This document shows positions 15,810 to 25,381 of a stretch of 64,000 nt of DNA, piece after piece. The stretch spans positions 1 through 64,000 of the forward strand of contig NZ_BDOQ01000023.1 in NCBI RefSeq assembly GCF_003112435.1. The letters run 5' to 3'. Numbering within the stretch: position 1 is the stretch's first letter; the number at the start of each line of letters is the position of its first letter. The DNA is from Novimethylophilus kurashikiensis (GTDB lineage Bacteria; Pseudomonadota; Gammaproteobacteria; Burkholderiales; Methylophilaceae). Below the pieces are notes generated by a model. It had not been told where the DNA came from. It ran no database searches and saw nothing but the letters and a program-made list of their open reading frames with translations. Made by a program: the position numbers and the translations under genes.

Positions 15810-17558
15810 GTGACTATACGCAAAACCTTACTGATTGCCTTTCTTGCCGTCAGCCTGATCCCCGCAATACTGCTTTCGATGCTGGCATTTTCCACCGCCG
15901 GGGAAGCCATGCGCCAGGAAATCGGCCGCAGTCTGCTGGTACAGTCGGCTACCGTCTCGGAAGACATCGACAAGATGCTGTTCGAACGCTTGCAAAACGC
16001 ACAGACATGGCGCCGCCTGGAAGTAATGCAAGACATTCAGGTCCACGATGTGGACAAGCGGCTCTCGCAATTTTTGGTCGATCTCAAGACCGGCTATCGC
16101 GACGTGTATCACGAACTTTCCTGTATCGATACCAATGGCCATATCGTGGCCAGCAGCGATACCTCCCTGATCGGCAAAATTGCGGCTCCGGCCGATACCC
16201 TGCTGCAAATCGAGCCTAGGATTGCCATCGAAGCACTCGAGCTCAAGGGCGACCAAGCAACTTTCACCATCCGTGCCGGCATCGACTCCCAATTCAAGGA
16301 AGGACCGGCAGGCGAGTTGCTGCTACGTTTCAACTGGGGGCAGATTTATCGCATTCTCGACCAAGCCGCGCAAAACGGTCGCATGGTGGTCTTGATCGAC
16401 CGGCAGAACCGCATCGTGGCGGCATCATCCAAGTTGCGCGAGCAAGGCATGCTCCTGGCCTCCTTGCCGCAAGGCTGGTTGCCTACTGGAAAAAAGAACG
16501 GCAAGGCCATTCTCGACGGCGCACCGCTCCATTTGTCCGAAGTCACCGTAGGCTTCGACCGCTCCCACGGATTCCAGCACTTTCCCGGCTTCGGCTGGAC
16601 TACGCTGGTGATACAACCCAGCCACCAAGCCTTTTTGCCGATACAGAAGATGGCGACGATGTTTTTGATCTTGCTGGTATTGGTCAGCAGTTTCGCGATC
16701 GCCTTGTCGATGCTGGTTGCAGGCCGCATCGCCCGTCCTATCGCCGATTTGACGGCCTTTACGCGCCGGTTCATGCAGGATAAGAAACTACCTCCTTCAC
16801 CCAGCGGGATAGGTGGCGAAGTTGGAGAGCTGACTACGGCTTTCGTTCAAACAGTGAACGATCTGGATCAGTCTCGCCAGAACCTGGTTCGCGCCTCCAA
16901 GCTGGCCGTTCTCGGTGAAATGGCAGCAGTGATGGCACATGAGGTAAGGACGCCACTTGGTATCTTGCGTTCTTCGGCGCAAATGCTGGCGCGCGAATCG
17001 CTAAGCCCGGAAGCTCGTGAGCTGACCGGATTTATCGAGAGCGAAACGGAACGATTGAATAGTCTCGTCTCCACCCTGCTGGATACCGCTCGCCCACGGC
17101 CACCGAATTTCCAGCCCACAGTTATATCCGAACTGATCAGGCACAGCATCGGCTTGCTTGCTGGACAAGCCGAGAAGAAAAACATCATCCTGGAAACACA
17201 CTGCGAGGCAGAAAACATCCTGGTCAATGCCGATGCCGAACAACTCACCCAGGTATTGCTCAACCTGATCCTCAATGCGCTGCAAATTCTCCCTGTTAAT
17301 GGCAGGGTGTCAGTGAGCTGTAAGCCTCTGGATGGCAAACTTAGCATCGAGATCGCCGACAACGGCCCTGGTATTCCTGTCGAAGATCAGCCGCGGGTAT
17401 TCGACCCCTTCTTTACCCGGCGGGAAGGCGGCGTGGGTTTGGGCCTGGCCGTTGTGCAGCAAATTATCAGCTCGCACGACGGGGAGATTACTGCGGGCAC
17501 CAGCACATTAGGTGGCGCACTCTTTACTATCACATTACCGATCGAGGGCAAGGTATGA
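15810..17558 (+). CDS. Membrane sensor histidine kinase (NtrB/ZraS-like)
   Basis: A kinase of about 582 residues. Helix 1 is at about 5-30, a CACHE-like periplasmic sensor domain at about 35-285, helix 2 near 290-310, then HAMP. The HisKA phospho-acceptor H377 lies in MAHEVRTPLG, and the ATPase domain has N-box LNLILNAL, G1 ADNGPGIP and G2 GLGLAVVQQ. GTG 15810 was preferred because it places the first helix at the N-terminus; a GTG at 15735 would start only 12 bp from the divergent porin ATG. The stop overlaps the response-regulator start in an ATGA. The cognate regulator is clearly the NtrC-type protein that follows. The CACHE-like domain suggests sensing of a small extracytoplasmic ligand, perhaps with the small binding protein at 14215. 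Confidence 0.9.
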   Translation: MTIRKTLLIAFLAVSLIPAILLSMLAFSTAGEAMRQEIGRSLLVQSATVSEDIDKMLFERLQNAQTWRRLEVMQDIQVHDVDKRLSQFLVDLKTGYRDVYHELSCIDTNGHIVASSDTSLIGKIAAPADTLLQIEPRIAIEALELKGDQATFTIRAGIDSQFKEGPAGELLLRFNWGQIYRILDQAAQNGRMVVLIDRQNRIVAASSKLREQGMLLASLPQGWLPTGKKNGKAILDGAPLHLSEVTVGFDRSHGFQHFPGFGWTTLVIQPSHQAFLPIQKMATMFLILLVLVSSFAIALSMLVAGRIARPIADLTAFTRRFMQDKKLPPSPSGIGGEVGELTTAFVQTVNDLDQSRQNLVRASKLAVLGEMAAVMAHEVRTPLGILRSSAQMLARESLSPEARELTGFIESETERLNSLVSTLLDTARPRPPNFQPTVISELIRHSIGLLAGQAEKKNIILETHCEAENILVNADAEQLTQVLLNLILNALQILPVNGRVSVSCKPLDGKLSIEIADNGPGIPVEDQPRVFDPFFTRREGGVGLGLAVVQQIISSHDGEITAGTSTLGGALFTITLPIEGKV

Positions 17559-18901
17559 CCGGTCAACGCGTCCTGGTGGTGGACGACGAAGCAAAAATGC
17601 AGCGCGTGTTGGAAATCATGCTGAAACGCATGGGGCACGAGGTCGTCTGCGCTTCCAACGGGCAGGATGCGTTGAACTCGCAATTGGCTGAGCCTGCCGA
17701 CCTCATCATCAGCGATTTGCGCATGCCAGGGATGACGGGCATTGATCTCCTACGCAACCTGCGCGATCAAGGCCAGGATGTGCCGGTAATCATCATGACC
17801 GCCTACGGCACCATTGAGAGCGCCGTAGAAGCCATGAAATTAGGCGCGTGTGACTACATCGTCCGACCGTTCGACGTGGATGCACTCGAGATCGCCGTAG
17901 ACCGCATCCTAAACCTTGGCCGCATGCAGAGGCAAAATGCATTTCTCCGCCACGAAGTCGACAAAGGTTGGGGCGAGTTTGTGGGCAGCAGCGAGGCCAT
18001 GCAACGGGTGTACGAATACATTCGTCAAGTCGCCCCTACCAAAACCACCGTACTCATTACCGGCGAAACCGGCACCGGAAAAGAGCTAGCTGCCCGTGCC
18101 ATTCATCGGGCCTCGCCCAGGGCCAGTGCCCTTTTTGTACCTATAAACTGCGCTGCGATTCCAGCCGACATCCTAGAAAGCGAGTTGTTCGGCTATGAAA
18201 AAGGCGCATTCACCGGTGCCACCAAGGACCGCATCGGCAAATTCGAAATGGCCGAGGGTGGTACGCTTTTCCTGGACGAATTGACTGAAATGCCAATGGC
18301 ATTGCAGGCCAAACTGTTGCGTGTTTTGCAAGAAAACGTTCTGGAGCGACTGGGCAGCAACCGCAGCATACCCATCGATATCCGGGTGATCGCCGCGACG
18401 AATCGCAATCCGCGTCAGGCCGTTGCTGATGGAAAACTGCGCGAGGATTTGTATTACCGCATCAATGTGTTCAACGTCGAACTGCCGTCACTGCGAGAAC
18501 GCAAGGAGGATATTCCCTCGCTGGCGGCCAATTTTCTAGCTAAATGTGATGGTCATGGCATCACCGAGCAAGCCTTGCAAGCACTACAACACTATGACTG
18601 GCCCGGCAACGTGCGTGAATTGCAGAACGTTATCGAACGTGCAGCTGTATTGAGCCGAGGCAAGCCTGTGGGAGTAGAACAGCTGCCCCGCGAGATGACT
18701 GAGACTGCTCCTGCAGAGCCTTCGCCCGCAACAGAAATTTTTGCTTCGCTTGAACTCAATTCAGCAGTCGAGAAACTCGAGGATGCAATGATCCGGGAAG
18801 CTTTGAAACGAACGGGAGACAACAAATCCAAAGCAGCACGTTTGCTCGATATCAGCGAACGTTCATTGTGGTACAAGCTTAAGAAACTGAATATCGATTG
18901 A
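17555..18901 (+). CDS. Sigma-54-dependent response regulator (NtrC family)
   Basis: A 448-residue enhancer-binding protein: receiver domain 1-120 with phospho-acceptor D54 (ISDLRMPG), AAA+ domain about 140-380 with Walker A GETGTGKE and the sigma-54 contact loop GAFTGA (YEKGAFTGATKD), and a C-terminal Fis-type helix-turn-helix (NKSKAARLLDISERSLWYKLKKL). All parts needed to activate sigma-54 promoters are intact. Two such promoters lie within 12 kb at 14052 and 5678, each with a shared inverted repeat upstream. This regulator is the best local candidate to bind those repeats. A hairpin with a T-tract (18974-19003) follows the gene. Confidence 0.95.
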   Translation: MTGQRVLVVDDEAKMQRVLEIMLKRMGHEVVCASNGQDALNSQLAEPADLIISDLRMPGMTGIDLLRNLRDQGQDVPVIIMTAYGTIESAVEAMKLGACDYIVRPFDVDALEIAVDRILNLGRMQRQNAFLRHEVDKGWGEFVGSSEAMQRVYEYIRQVAPTKTTVLITGETGTGKELAARAIHRASPRASALFVPINCAAIPADILESELFGYEKGAFTGATKDRIGKFEMAEGGTLFLDELTEMPMALQAKLLRVLQENVLERLGSNRSIPIDIRVIAATNRNPRQAVADGKLREDLYYRINVFNVELPSLRERKEDIPSLAANFLAKCDGHGITEQALQALQHYDWPGNVRELQNVIERAAVLSRGKPVGVEQLPREMTETAPAEPSPATEIFASLELNSAVEKLEDAMIREALKRTGDNKSKAARLLDISERSLWYKLKKLNID

Positions 18902-18973
18902 TGTTGCAATTTAGACATTTCAGCACCCAATAGTAAGCATTTCCCTACCCGTAAATTCCTCCCTCCCTGATAG

Positions 18974-19003
18974 TCAGACGCCCTCTGGTCTGATATTTTT
19001 CTT
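18974..19003 (+). terminator. Probable terminator after the response regulator
   Basis: TCAGAC (18974-18979) pairs with GTCTGA (18988-18993) around an eight-base loop, followed by ATTTTTCTT. The stem is short, so termination may be partial. Confidence 0.5.
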
Positions 19004-19045
19004 GCGCCGATGCTACCGTCCTGTCGACGCAACAAATTGAAAATA

Positions 19046-22000
19046 ATGACAAACACACTCTTTACCGCCAACTGCGAGCCAGCAGTATGGCTGTGGAGCA
19101 AAAAATATTGCGGGAGGATGTTACTCGTCGCCTTGCTAGCGTTTCCCCAAGCTGTATTCGCTTCCACTAAAACCCCCATCTTTTTTCGCACTTTCCAACC
19201 TCATCAAACTTGGGTTGATCAATCCAGCAAACTCCGTCTATTGAGCGAAAACGATGCTCCGACGGCTTATACAAAAACACTGGAATGGATAGCCGGCATC
19301 CCAGCTTTTGCATCTGCCGAGGATCAGGCGCGCGCCCTTAACGTCCTTTCGCGCGTCGAACACAATCTTTCGTTAACAGAACAAGGCTATGTCCATGCGA
19401 ATACTGCCTTAGAAATAGCCATCGCAGCACATGATCGTGCAGGCCGTGCCGAAGCACAACTCAATATCGCCAACTTCGCTTTGTATCAGGGCAATATAGA
19501 TTTGCTGATTACGGCTACGATGCAAAGTGCGAGCTTATTCGAAGAGGGGGACAGCCCAGATCTGTTAGGAGAGGCCCGTTTAGGCGCAACTGTTATGTAT
19601 CGCCGTCTCGGGCAATTGGATGAATCAATCACGTTCGCCTTGCGATCATTCGAAAAAGCAAAAAACAATGGCAATCCCCAATTGCTGGCATATGCGCATC
19701 GAGGATTGGGTATTTCTTACCAGCAAAGTAAGAATAATTACGAGTCAGAGCGGCATTTTCGCGAGATGCTTAAATATTCGGAAATTGCGCATTCGAAACT
19801 ACTTAAGGCGTTGGCGCTGATGGGCATCAGTGACGCAGAAGATGCGTCGGGACATTTGAAAAACAGCGAGGTATTACTCCGTTCGGCACTAAAAACATGC
19901 AGAGAAGCAGCCATCCCGTATTGTGAGGGAGTTTTGCTTAATCACTTGGCCGAGAACCTGCGCGAACAGGGCAAGATTCGCGAAAGCTTTCCATTGCTGG
20001 CTGAAGCAGAAAGTAATTATCGAGAACATCGAAATAAAATAGGGTTGTGGTGGACGATCAAATACAGGGGCGACAATTACCAGTTTTTACACGAACACGA
20101 AAAAGCATTGGCAGCAGCCGAGGAAGCCTCAACCATCGCCGATGAAATCGATTTTCCTTTATACAAGACGGAAAGTGCAAAACAACTTGCGTCCGTTTAC
20201 GCGTCTCGACAGGATTTCAAGCAAGCCTACCGTTACGCAAGCACAGCCATTGATATAGCAAATCGGGAAGCCGGCGCCACAATAAGTAGCAGAACGGCAG
20301 AGCTGGCTAAAAAATATGCATCAGAAACCAAGCAACGACAGATCGAAGAACTCAAGCGAGCAGCCCAACTTCAGCGATCGGAAACACGACAGCATCAATT
20401 ATGGTTAGTACTGTTGAGCAGTGCAGTTATCCTGCTAGCCGTAACTTATTTTCTGCTGCGCCTGCGCCGCACACAAAAAGAAATTACCCGACTCAATGCC
20501 ACGCTCGAGAAGCGCGTGGAGCAACGCACGGCTGATCTCAGGCAACGGGAACAGGAATACCGCACCCTCGCTGAAAACTCACCCAATTTCATCGCACGCT
20601 ATAGTCTCGAAGGGCACCACACCTTTACTAATCCTGCTTATGCCCAATTGTTTGGCATAACCGAAACCATCACAGATACTCCCTTGATACCTGTTCTTCT
20701 AGCCTGCATCGAATGTGTACGCGACACGGGCATTCCTACAGAAACCGAGATTTTGCTGGAAACGGCGCAAACCTCGCCCAGATGGATCAACATTTCCATG
20801 ACTGCGGAACGCGGCGTCAACAACGAAATCGTCAGCATTTTGGGTATTGGCTATGAGGTAACCGATCGCAAGCTACGAGAAACTCAGGATGAAATACGTT
20901 TCAGCATCTATGAACATTTGGCATTTGGTGGCGACTTGACGGAAATTCTGGCTCAGGTCACTGAATATGCACAGACTTCCAGCGGATCCATCAAAAGCAC
21001 CATCATTATTCCGCACTCCCGTTTGGATGGAGATGAGCAGAATCCTCAGGAATCAGGAATGCACAGTGAACCGATATTGACTCCAGAAGGCCAGGTATTG
21101 GGACATGTCGTTTCGCAATCCGATCTGCCGTTGTCTGATGACGATTTAACGCGCCTGAAGCAGGCAAGCCATCTCGCTGCTATCGCAATCGAGCGGCAGC
21201 ACACCAACGACCGGCTCCGCCATCAGGCCAGCTACGATGCCTTGACTGGGCTCCCCAACCGGCGGTTGCTGCACGACCGATTGCATGAGGAAATCGCCAA
21301 GGCAAGCCGTACCAAACAACCGTTGGGATTGCTGTTCGTGGACCTTGACCGCTTCAAGGAGGTCAATGACTCGCTCGGGCATCATATCGGGGATCAGCTG
21401 TTGATTGAAGCCGCAAAACGTATCCGGCTGCATATCCGTGAATCCGATACTGTGGCCAGACTAGGCGGCGACGAGTTCGTCATCGTTGTGCCTGACGTGA
21501 ATAAAATGGATCATCTGACGCGCATGGCACAAACGGTACTCCAAAGTCTGCAGCCTGCGTTCAATATCGAACACCAAGTCGCTTATATCTCTGCCAGCAT
21601 CGGTATTGCCAGCTACCCCCTGGATGCAGAAAACGCCGAATCACTCCTCAGCTGCGCGGACCAAGCCATGTATGCCGCCAAGGAGCGTGGGCGCAACGGC
21701 TTCAGTTTTTTCACCAGTACCATGCAAGAAGAAATGCAGCAGCGCCTGCACCTCGCCACCGATCTGCGCGAAGCCCTTGCCGCAGGACAACTCATTCCCT
21801 ACTTCCAGCCCATTATCGACACGTTCAGCGGGCAGGTCGTCAAAGCCGAAGCATTGTTGCGGTGGAAACACCCGGAACACGGTATGGTGCCGCCCGACTT
21901 ATTCATCCCTATTGCCGAAGAGATGGGCCTCATTCACGAAATCGGTGACTGGATTTTCCTGGAAACCGCAAAATTGGCTGGCCAGTGGGCAGATATTCGC

Positions 22001-22543
22001 AGTCAAAACAGTGCCAGACCAATTCACGGCCAAATCAGCGTAAATATCTCTCCGCGTCAGTTCATGCGCGGCAATCTATGTGACCAGTGGATGCCAAGAT
22101 TGCAGTCACTTGGCGTGCCTCCCCATTATCTTGTGATCGAGATTACGGAAGGTTTGCTGCTCAGCGAGCAAAGCGACGTGGTTGGGGAATTGGCCAGATT
22201 CCGCGAGGCTGGAATGCAAGTGGCATTGGACGATTTCGGCACAGGATATTCAGCCATGGCTTATCTCAAGCGTTTCAGCATCGATTACCTCAAGATCGAT
22301 CGCTCTTTCGTGAACGAGCTGGAAACCGATACCAACGACCGCGCGATCGTCGAGGCCATCGTCGCGATGGGGCACAAACTGGGAGTCAAGATGATCGCGG
22401 AGGGGGTAGAAACGCAACGTCAACGCGATATCCTACAGGAAATCGGCTGCGAGTATCTCCAGGGGTATTTCTATGCACGCCCAATGCCCGCAAAGGAATT
22501 TCTGGATTATGTATCAGCGATGAATTCGGAGCACACGAACTAG
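19046..22543 (+). CDS. TPR-PAS-GGDEF-EAL cyclic-di-GMP signalling protein
   Basis: A protein of about 1165 residues. It has a signal peptide or first helix (to the VFAS site), a periplasmic TPR-like helical region (about 50-370), a membrane helix (LWLVLLSSAVILLAVTYFLL), a coiled-coil, a PAS domain (AENSPNFIARYSLEG), a GAF-like stretch, then GGDEF with intact RLGGDEF and an I-site RESD five residues upstream, and EAL with EALLRW, DDFGTGYS and AEGVET. Both catalytic signatures are intact, so it could make and degrade c-di-GMP. The start is uncertain: ATG 19010, 19046 or 19118 are possible, and none has a well-spaced SD. It follows the sigma-54 regulator by 144 bp and may coordinate surface or biofilm output with that regulon. 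Confidence 0.9.
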   Translation: MTNTLFTANCEPAVWLWSKKYCGRMLLVALLAFPQAVFASTKTPIFFRTFQPHQTWVDQSSKLRLLSENDAPTAYTKTLEWIAGIPAFASAEDQARALNVLSRVEHNLSLTEQGYVHANTALEIAIAAHDRAGRAEAQLNIANFALYQGNIDLLITATMQSASLFEEGDSPDLLGEARLGATVMYRRLGQLDESITFALRSFEKAKNNGNPQLLAYAHRGLGISYQQSKNNYESERHFREMLKYSEIAHSKLLKALALMGISDAEDASGHLKNSEVLLRSALKTCREAAIPYCEGVLLNHLAENLREQGKIRESFPLLAEAESNYREHRNKIGLWWTIKYRGDNYQFLHEHEKALAAAEEASTIADEIDFPLYKTESAKQLASVYASRQDFKQAYRYASTAIDIANREAGATISSRTAELAKKYASETKQRQIEELKRAAQLQRSETRQHQLWLVLLSSAVILLAVTYFLLRLRRTQKEITRLNATLEKRVEQRTADLRQREQEYRTLAENSPNFIARYSLEGHHTFTNPAYAQLFGITETITDTPLIPVLLACIECVRDTGIPTETEILLETAQTSPRWINISMTAERGVNNEIVSILGIGYEVTDRKLRETQDEIRFSIYEHLAFGGDLTEILAQVTEYAQTSSGSIKSTIIIPHSRLDGDEQNPQESGMHSEPILTPEGQVLGHVVSQSDLPLSDDDLTRLKQASHLAAIAIERQHTNDRLRHQASYDALTGLPNRRLLHDRLHEEIAKASRTKQPLGLLFVDLDRFKEVNDSLGHHIGDQLLIEAAKRIRLHIRESDTVARLGGDEFVIVVPDVNKMDHLTRMAQTVLQSLQPAFNIEHQVAYISASIGIASYPLDAENAESLLSCADQAMYAAKERGRNGFSFFTSTMQEEMQQRLHLATDLREALAAGQLIPYFQPIIDTFSGQVVKAEALLRWKHPEHGMVPPDLFIPIAEEMGLIHEIGDWIFLETAKLAGQWADIRSQNSARPIHGQISVNISPRQFMRGNLCDQWMPRLQSLGVPPHYLVIEITEGLLLSEQSDVVGELARFREAGMQVALDDFGTGYSAMAYLKRFSIDYLKIDRSFVNELETDTNDRAIVEAIVAMGHKLGVKMIAEGVETQRQRDILQEIGCEYLQGYFYARPMPAKEFLDYVSAMNSEHTN

Positions 22544-22621
22544 AAACTCTCGGCGGTCTTAATAGCCGAGCCCCCTCACTCGAGAGCCCAGCGGGCTTTG
22601 CACCAAATAGTCCGAAGACTT

Positions 22622-23308
22622 TTAGCGAACCAGGCTGAGTGTTCCTATTCGTTGATCGAAAAGACGCTCGATGAGATCGACCGGCGAAGCAATCATATCC
22701 TGAGCACCCCACTCTTCCGGCTTGTCATCCTCTGACAAATAGCCGTAATTTGCGACCCAGGCCTCCATCCCTGCCGCTTTGGCAGCGATGATGTCACGTT
22801 CGGCGTCACCGACATAAAGACACTCCAGAGGCGTCACATTGGCTTGGCGACTGGCAAGAAGCAAGGTGTCAGGATAAGGCTTAGGGCGCTCGCAGTCGTC
22901 TGCACTGACGATGCTTGCAGCCCGGCTGCTCAAGCCCAAAGCCTCCATCAATGGCTGAGTAAATCGCCTCGGTTTATTGGTGACCACGCCCCACAACACG
23001 TTTTGCGACTCGAACGTCTCCAGCACGGCCGCCATCCCATCGAACAAGCGAGGGTACTGACAGAATACCTCATCGTACAGCACCAGATATTCCTCACGCA
23101 TAGATTCAAAAGCGGAATCTGATGGCAACAATCCAAACCCGACCCCAAGCAAACCGCGCGTTCCGTGCGAAGCAAACGGGCGGATCACGTCGTCGGCCAA
23201 AGGAGGCAACCCGTGCCGCTGCCGCTGCATGTTAAGGGCGCGGCCAAGGTCTGGCGCAGTATCAGCTAGCGTACCGTCGAGGTCGAACAGAACAGCTTTG
23301 AATCTCAA
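22622..23308 (-). CDS. gph: Phosphoglycolate phosphatase (HAD family)
   Basis: A 228-residue HAD hydrolase with motif [15 protein letters not shown], motif II VVTNKP, and motif [13 protein letters not shown] and VGDAERD. The position after ubiG is the usual betaproteobacterial place for gph (formerly ubiG-linked phosphatase), which removes 2-phosphoglycolate or related phosphates; N-acetylmuramic-6-phosphate phosphatase (MupP) is a close alternative. The start is TTG at 23308 in a four-base TTGA overlap with ubiG; the longer reading frame to 23359 lies inside ubiG and adds no conserved sequence. Confidence 0.88.
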   Translation of the reverse strand: MRFKAVLFDLDGTLADTAPDLGRALNMQRQRHGLPPLADDVIRPFASHGTRGLLGVGFGLLPSDSAFESMREEYLVLYDEVFCQYPRLFDGMAAVLETFESQNVLWGVVTNKPRRFTQPLMEALGLSSRAASIVSADDCERPKPYPDTLLLASRQANVTPLECLYVGDAERDIIAAKAAGMEAWVANYGYLSEDDKPEEWGAQDMIASPVDLIERLFDQRIGTLSLVR

Positions 23309-24021
23309 GATTTCACCGTGTGAACGAGGTAATTGATGGAGACATCCTTGTCCAACCAATAGCGTTTGGTAACCGGGTTGTAGCTCATGCCCATCAAATC
23401 GGCGACATCCAACTCGGCATTCCGGCAGAAGGCGGACAACTCGGATGGCTTAATGAATTTTGAATACTCGTGTGTCCCTTTGGGCAGCAGGTTCAGTACA
23501 TATTCCGCCCCAATTACCGCAAACAAGTAGGACTTTGGGTTGCGATTGATGGTTGAGAAAAAGACATGTCCACCCGGCTTTACCAAGCGGCTGCATGCAG
23601 CAACAATGGCTGCAGGATCAGGCACATGCTCCAGCATTTCCATGCACGTCACCACATCGAAACCGGCCGGGGCTTCCTCGGCCATCGCTTCAGCCGAGAT
23701 AAGCCGATAATCGACTGCCACGCCGCTTTCCAGCTTGTGCAACTTGGCTACCTTTAGGGCTTTCTCCCCGAGATCGATGCCGGTCACTTGTGCGCCGCGT
23801 GAGGCCATGGACTCTGAAAGAATGCCGCCTCCGCAGCCCACATCCAATACTTTTTTACCGCTCAGGCCGACCTTGCGATCGATGTAGTCCAAGCGCAAAG
23901 GATTAATTTCATGCAGGGGCTTGAACTCGCTCTGTGGGTCCCACCACCGATGCGCCAATGCGGAAAATTTTTCCAGTTCGAGGCGATCTACATTGACTTC
24001 GCTTGCAGTCGTTTCTGCCAT
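23305..24021 (-). CDS. ubiG: Ubiquinone biosynthesis O-methyltransferase UbiG
   Basis: A 238-residue SAM-dependent methyltransferase that performs both O-methylations in ubiquinone synthesis. Evidence: N-terminal [28 protein letters not shown] motif [14 protein letters not shown], the [16 protein letters not shown] motif and [11 protein letters not shown], all characteristic of UbiG. ATG 24021 has a GGAGAAAG SD inside the end of mtaD, giving a 34-base overlap. It is in a three-gene unit mtaD-ubiG-gph. Confidence 0.97.
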   Translation of the reverse strand: MAETTASEVNVDRLELEKFSALAHRWWDPQSEFKPLHEINPLRLDYIDRKVGLSGKKVLDVGCGGGILSESMASRGAQVTGIDLGEKALKVAKLHKLESGVAVDYRLISAEAMAEEAPAGFDVVTCMEMLEHVPDPAAIVAACSRLVKPGGHVFFSTINRNPKSYLFAVIGAEYVLNLLPKGTHEYSKFIKPSELSAFCRNAELDVADLMGMSYNPVTKRYWLDKDVSINYLVHTVKS

Positions 24022-25319
24022 AGTTTTGCTTTCTCCAATACTTCGCGGCGATCCAAGGTAGTCAGTTGACCTTCCGACAACAGGCAACGCCCTTCCACCC
24101 ACACATGCGTGACTTCGCTGCGCCCGGCAGCATAAACCAAATGGGAAACCACATCAAAGCACGGCTGGGTCTCCACATCGGAAAGATCGACAGCAATCAG
24201 GTCGGCAGCCTTGCCGATTTCGAGAGAGCCAATAACGCCATCCAGACCTAATGCCTGTGCCGCATTCAATGTAGCCATTTCCAGCGCCCGCCAAGCTTGG
24301 AGCACTTCGGCGTTGCCGCTAGCTCCCTTGGCAAGCAAAGCTGCCATTCGCATTTCACCGAACATATCGAGCCGGTTATTGCTGGCTGCCCCGTCCGTTC
24401 CCAACCCGACATTAACGGCGTGAGTCAGAAGGTCAGCCACGGGTGCAATGCCGCTCGCAAGCTTGAGGTTAGACGTTGGGCAATGCGCTATATGACAGCC
24501 ATGCTCGGCCAGCAGTTCGATTTCTGTCTGAGTCAGATGCACACCGTGCGCTGCGATCAAACCGGGGCCAAGCAACCCCAGGTTGGCGAGGCGTTGCAAA
24601 GGACGTATCCCGTATTGAGCAACGCTCTCGGTGATTTCAGCCTGCGTCTCGTGCAAATGCACGTGAATCCCAAGGTCCAACTGTCCGGAAAAGGTGAGTA
24701 ATTTTTCGAAAGTGCGATCGCCAACGGTATATGGCGCATGCGGGGCAAAGATGGTCGAAAGTGTCGAAATGCCACTTAACGCATCGCGAGCAGCGAGGCC
24801 TTTGTTTATATAGTCGTCAGCATCTGCGGCATACCCGGTAGGGAAATCGATGACCACGAGGCCAAGGCTGGCACGCATACCAGCTTGCTTTACTGCAGAC
24901 GCGGTCGCCATGGGATAAAAATACATGTCCGCAAAACATGTTGTGCCTCCGCGGATCATCTCGGCACATGCCAGCAAGGTGCCATCGTTGACGAATGCTT
25001 CCGACACGAAGGCATGCTCGGCCGGCCAAATATGTTCCTTGAGCCAAGGCATGAGGGCAATGTCGTCGGCCAGCCCACGCATCAGCGACATGGCAGCATG
25101 CGTGTGCAAATTGATCAATCCCGGCATCACGGCCTGACTCGGTAAATGGTGGCTCTGACGCGGTAGATATCGTTGCCGTACATCGGCCAGCGGGAGGATA
25201 TCGAGGATATGACCGGCATCAATGATCAGGGCATGCTCCTGCAAAACGAGGCCGCGGGGAACGACAGGAACGATCCATTGGGGTGCGATCAGGAGATCGA
25301 CTGGCTGGGGTGTATTCAT
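23988..25319 (-). CDS. mtaD: 5-methylthioadenosine/S-adenosylhomocysteine deaminase
   Basis: A 443-residue amidohydrolase. Metal-binding [12 protein letters not shown], the H-x-HLHET region ([13 protein letters not shown]), [13 protein letters not shown] and the late GTDGAASNN Asp are all seen. The enzyme deaminates S-adenosylhomocysteine or methylthioadenosine, the by-product of SAM-dependent methylations and of polyamine synthesis. The pairing with ubiG, a SAM-consuming enzyme, is a common betaproteobacterial arrangement. It is separated from ompA by a strong terminator. Confidence 0.93.
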   Translation of the reverse strand: MNTPQPVDLLIAPQWIVPVVPRGLVLQEHALIIDAGHILDILPLADVRQRYLPRQSHHLPSQAVMPGLINLHTHAAMSLMRGLADDIALMPWLKEHIWPAEHAFVSEAFVNDGTLLACAEMIRGGTTCFADMYFYPMATASAVKQAGMRASLGLVVIDFPTGYAADADDYINKGLAARDALSGISTLSTIFAPHAPYTVGDRTFEKLLTFSGQLDLGIHVHLHETQAEITESVAQYGIRPLQRLANLGLLGPGLIAAHGVHLTQTEIELLAEHGCHIAHCPTSNLKLASGIAPVADLLTHAVNVGLGTDGAASNNRLDMFGEMRMAALLAKGASGNAEVLQAWRALEMATLNAAQALGLDGVIGSLEIGKAADLIAVDLSDVETQPCFDVVSHLVYAAGRSEVTHVWVEGRCLLSEGQLTTLDRREVLEKAKLWQKRLQAKSM

Positions 25320-25336
25320 TTCATGACTTTATACAT

Positions 25337-25367
25337 AAAAAAAGCCCCGACAAGTCGGGGCTTTTTG
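25337..25367 (-). terminator. Rho-independent terminator of the ompA gene
   Basis: A perfect nine-bp stem (25343-25351 with 25354-25362) with a two-base spacer, flanked by A-runs at 25337-25343 that become the T-tract on the minus strand; T residues follow on the plus side too. Confidence 0.93.
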
Positions 25368-25381
25368 TTGGCGACAGTAAA

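Noticed and set aside
22549..22602. Hairpins CTCGGC/GCCGAG and AGCCC/GGGCT between the GGDEF-EAL gene and gph
   Set aside because: Stems of five or six bases with no real T-tract; not enough to call a terminator.
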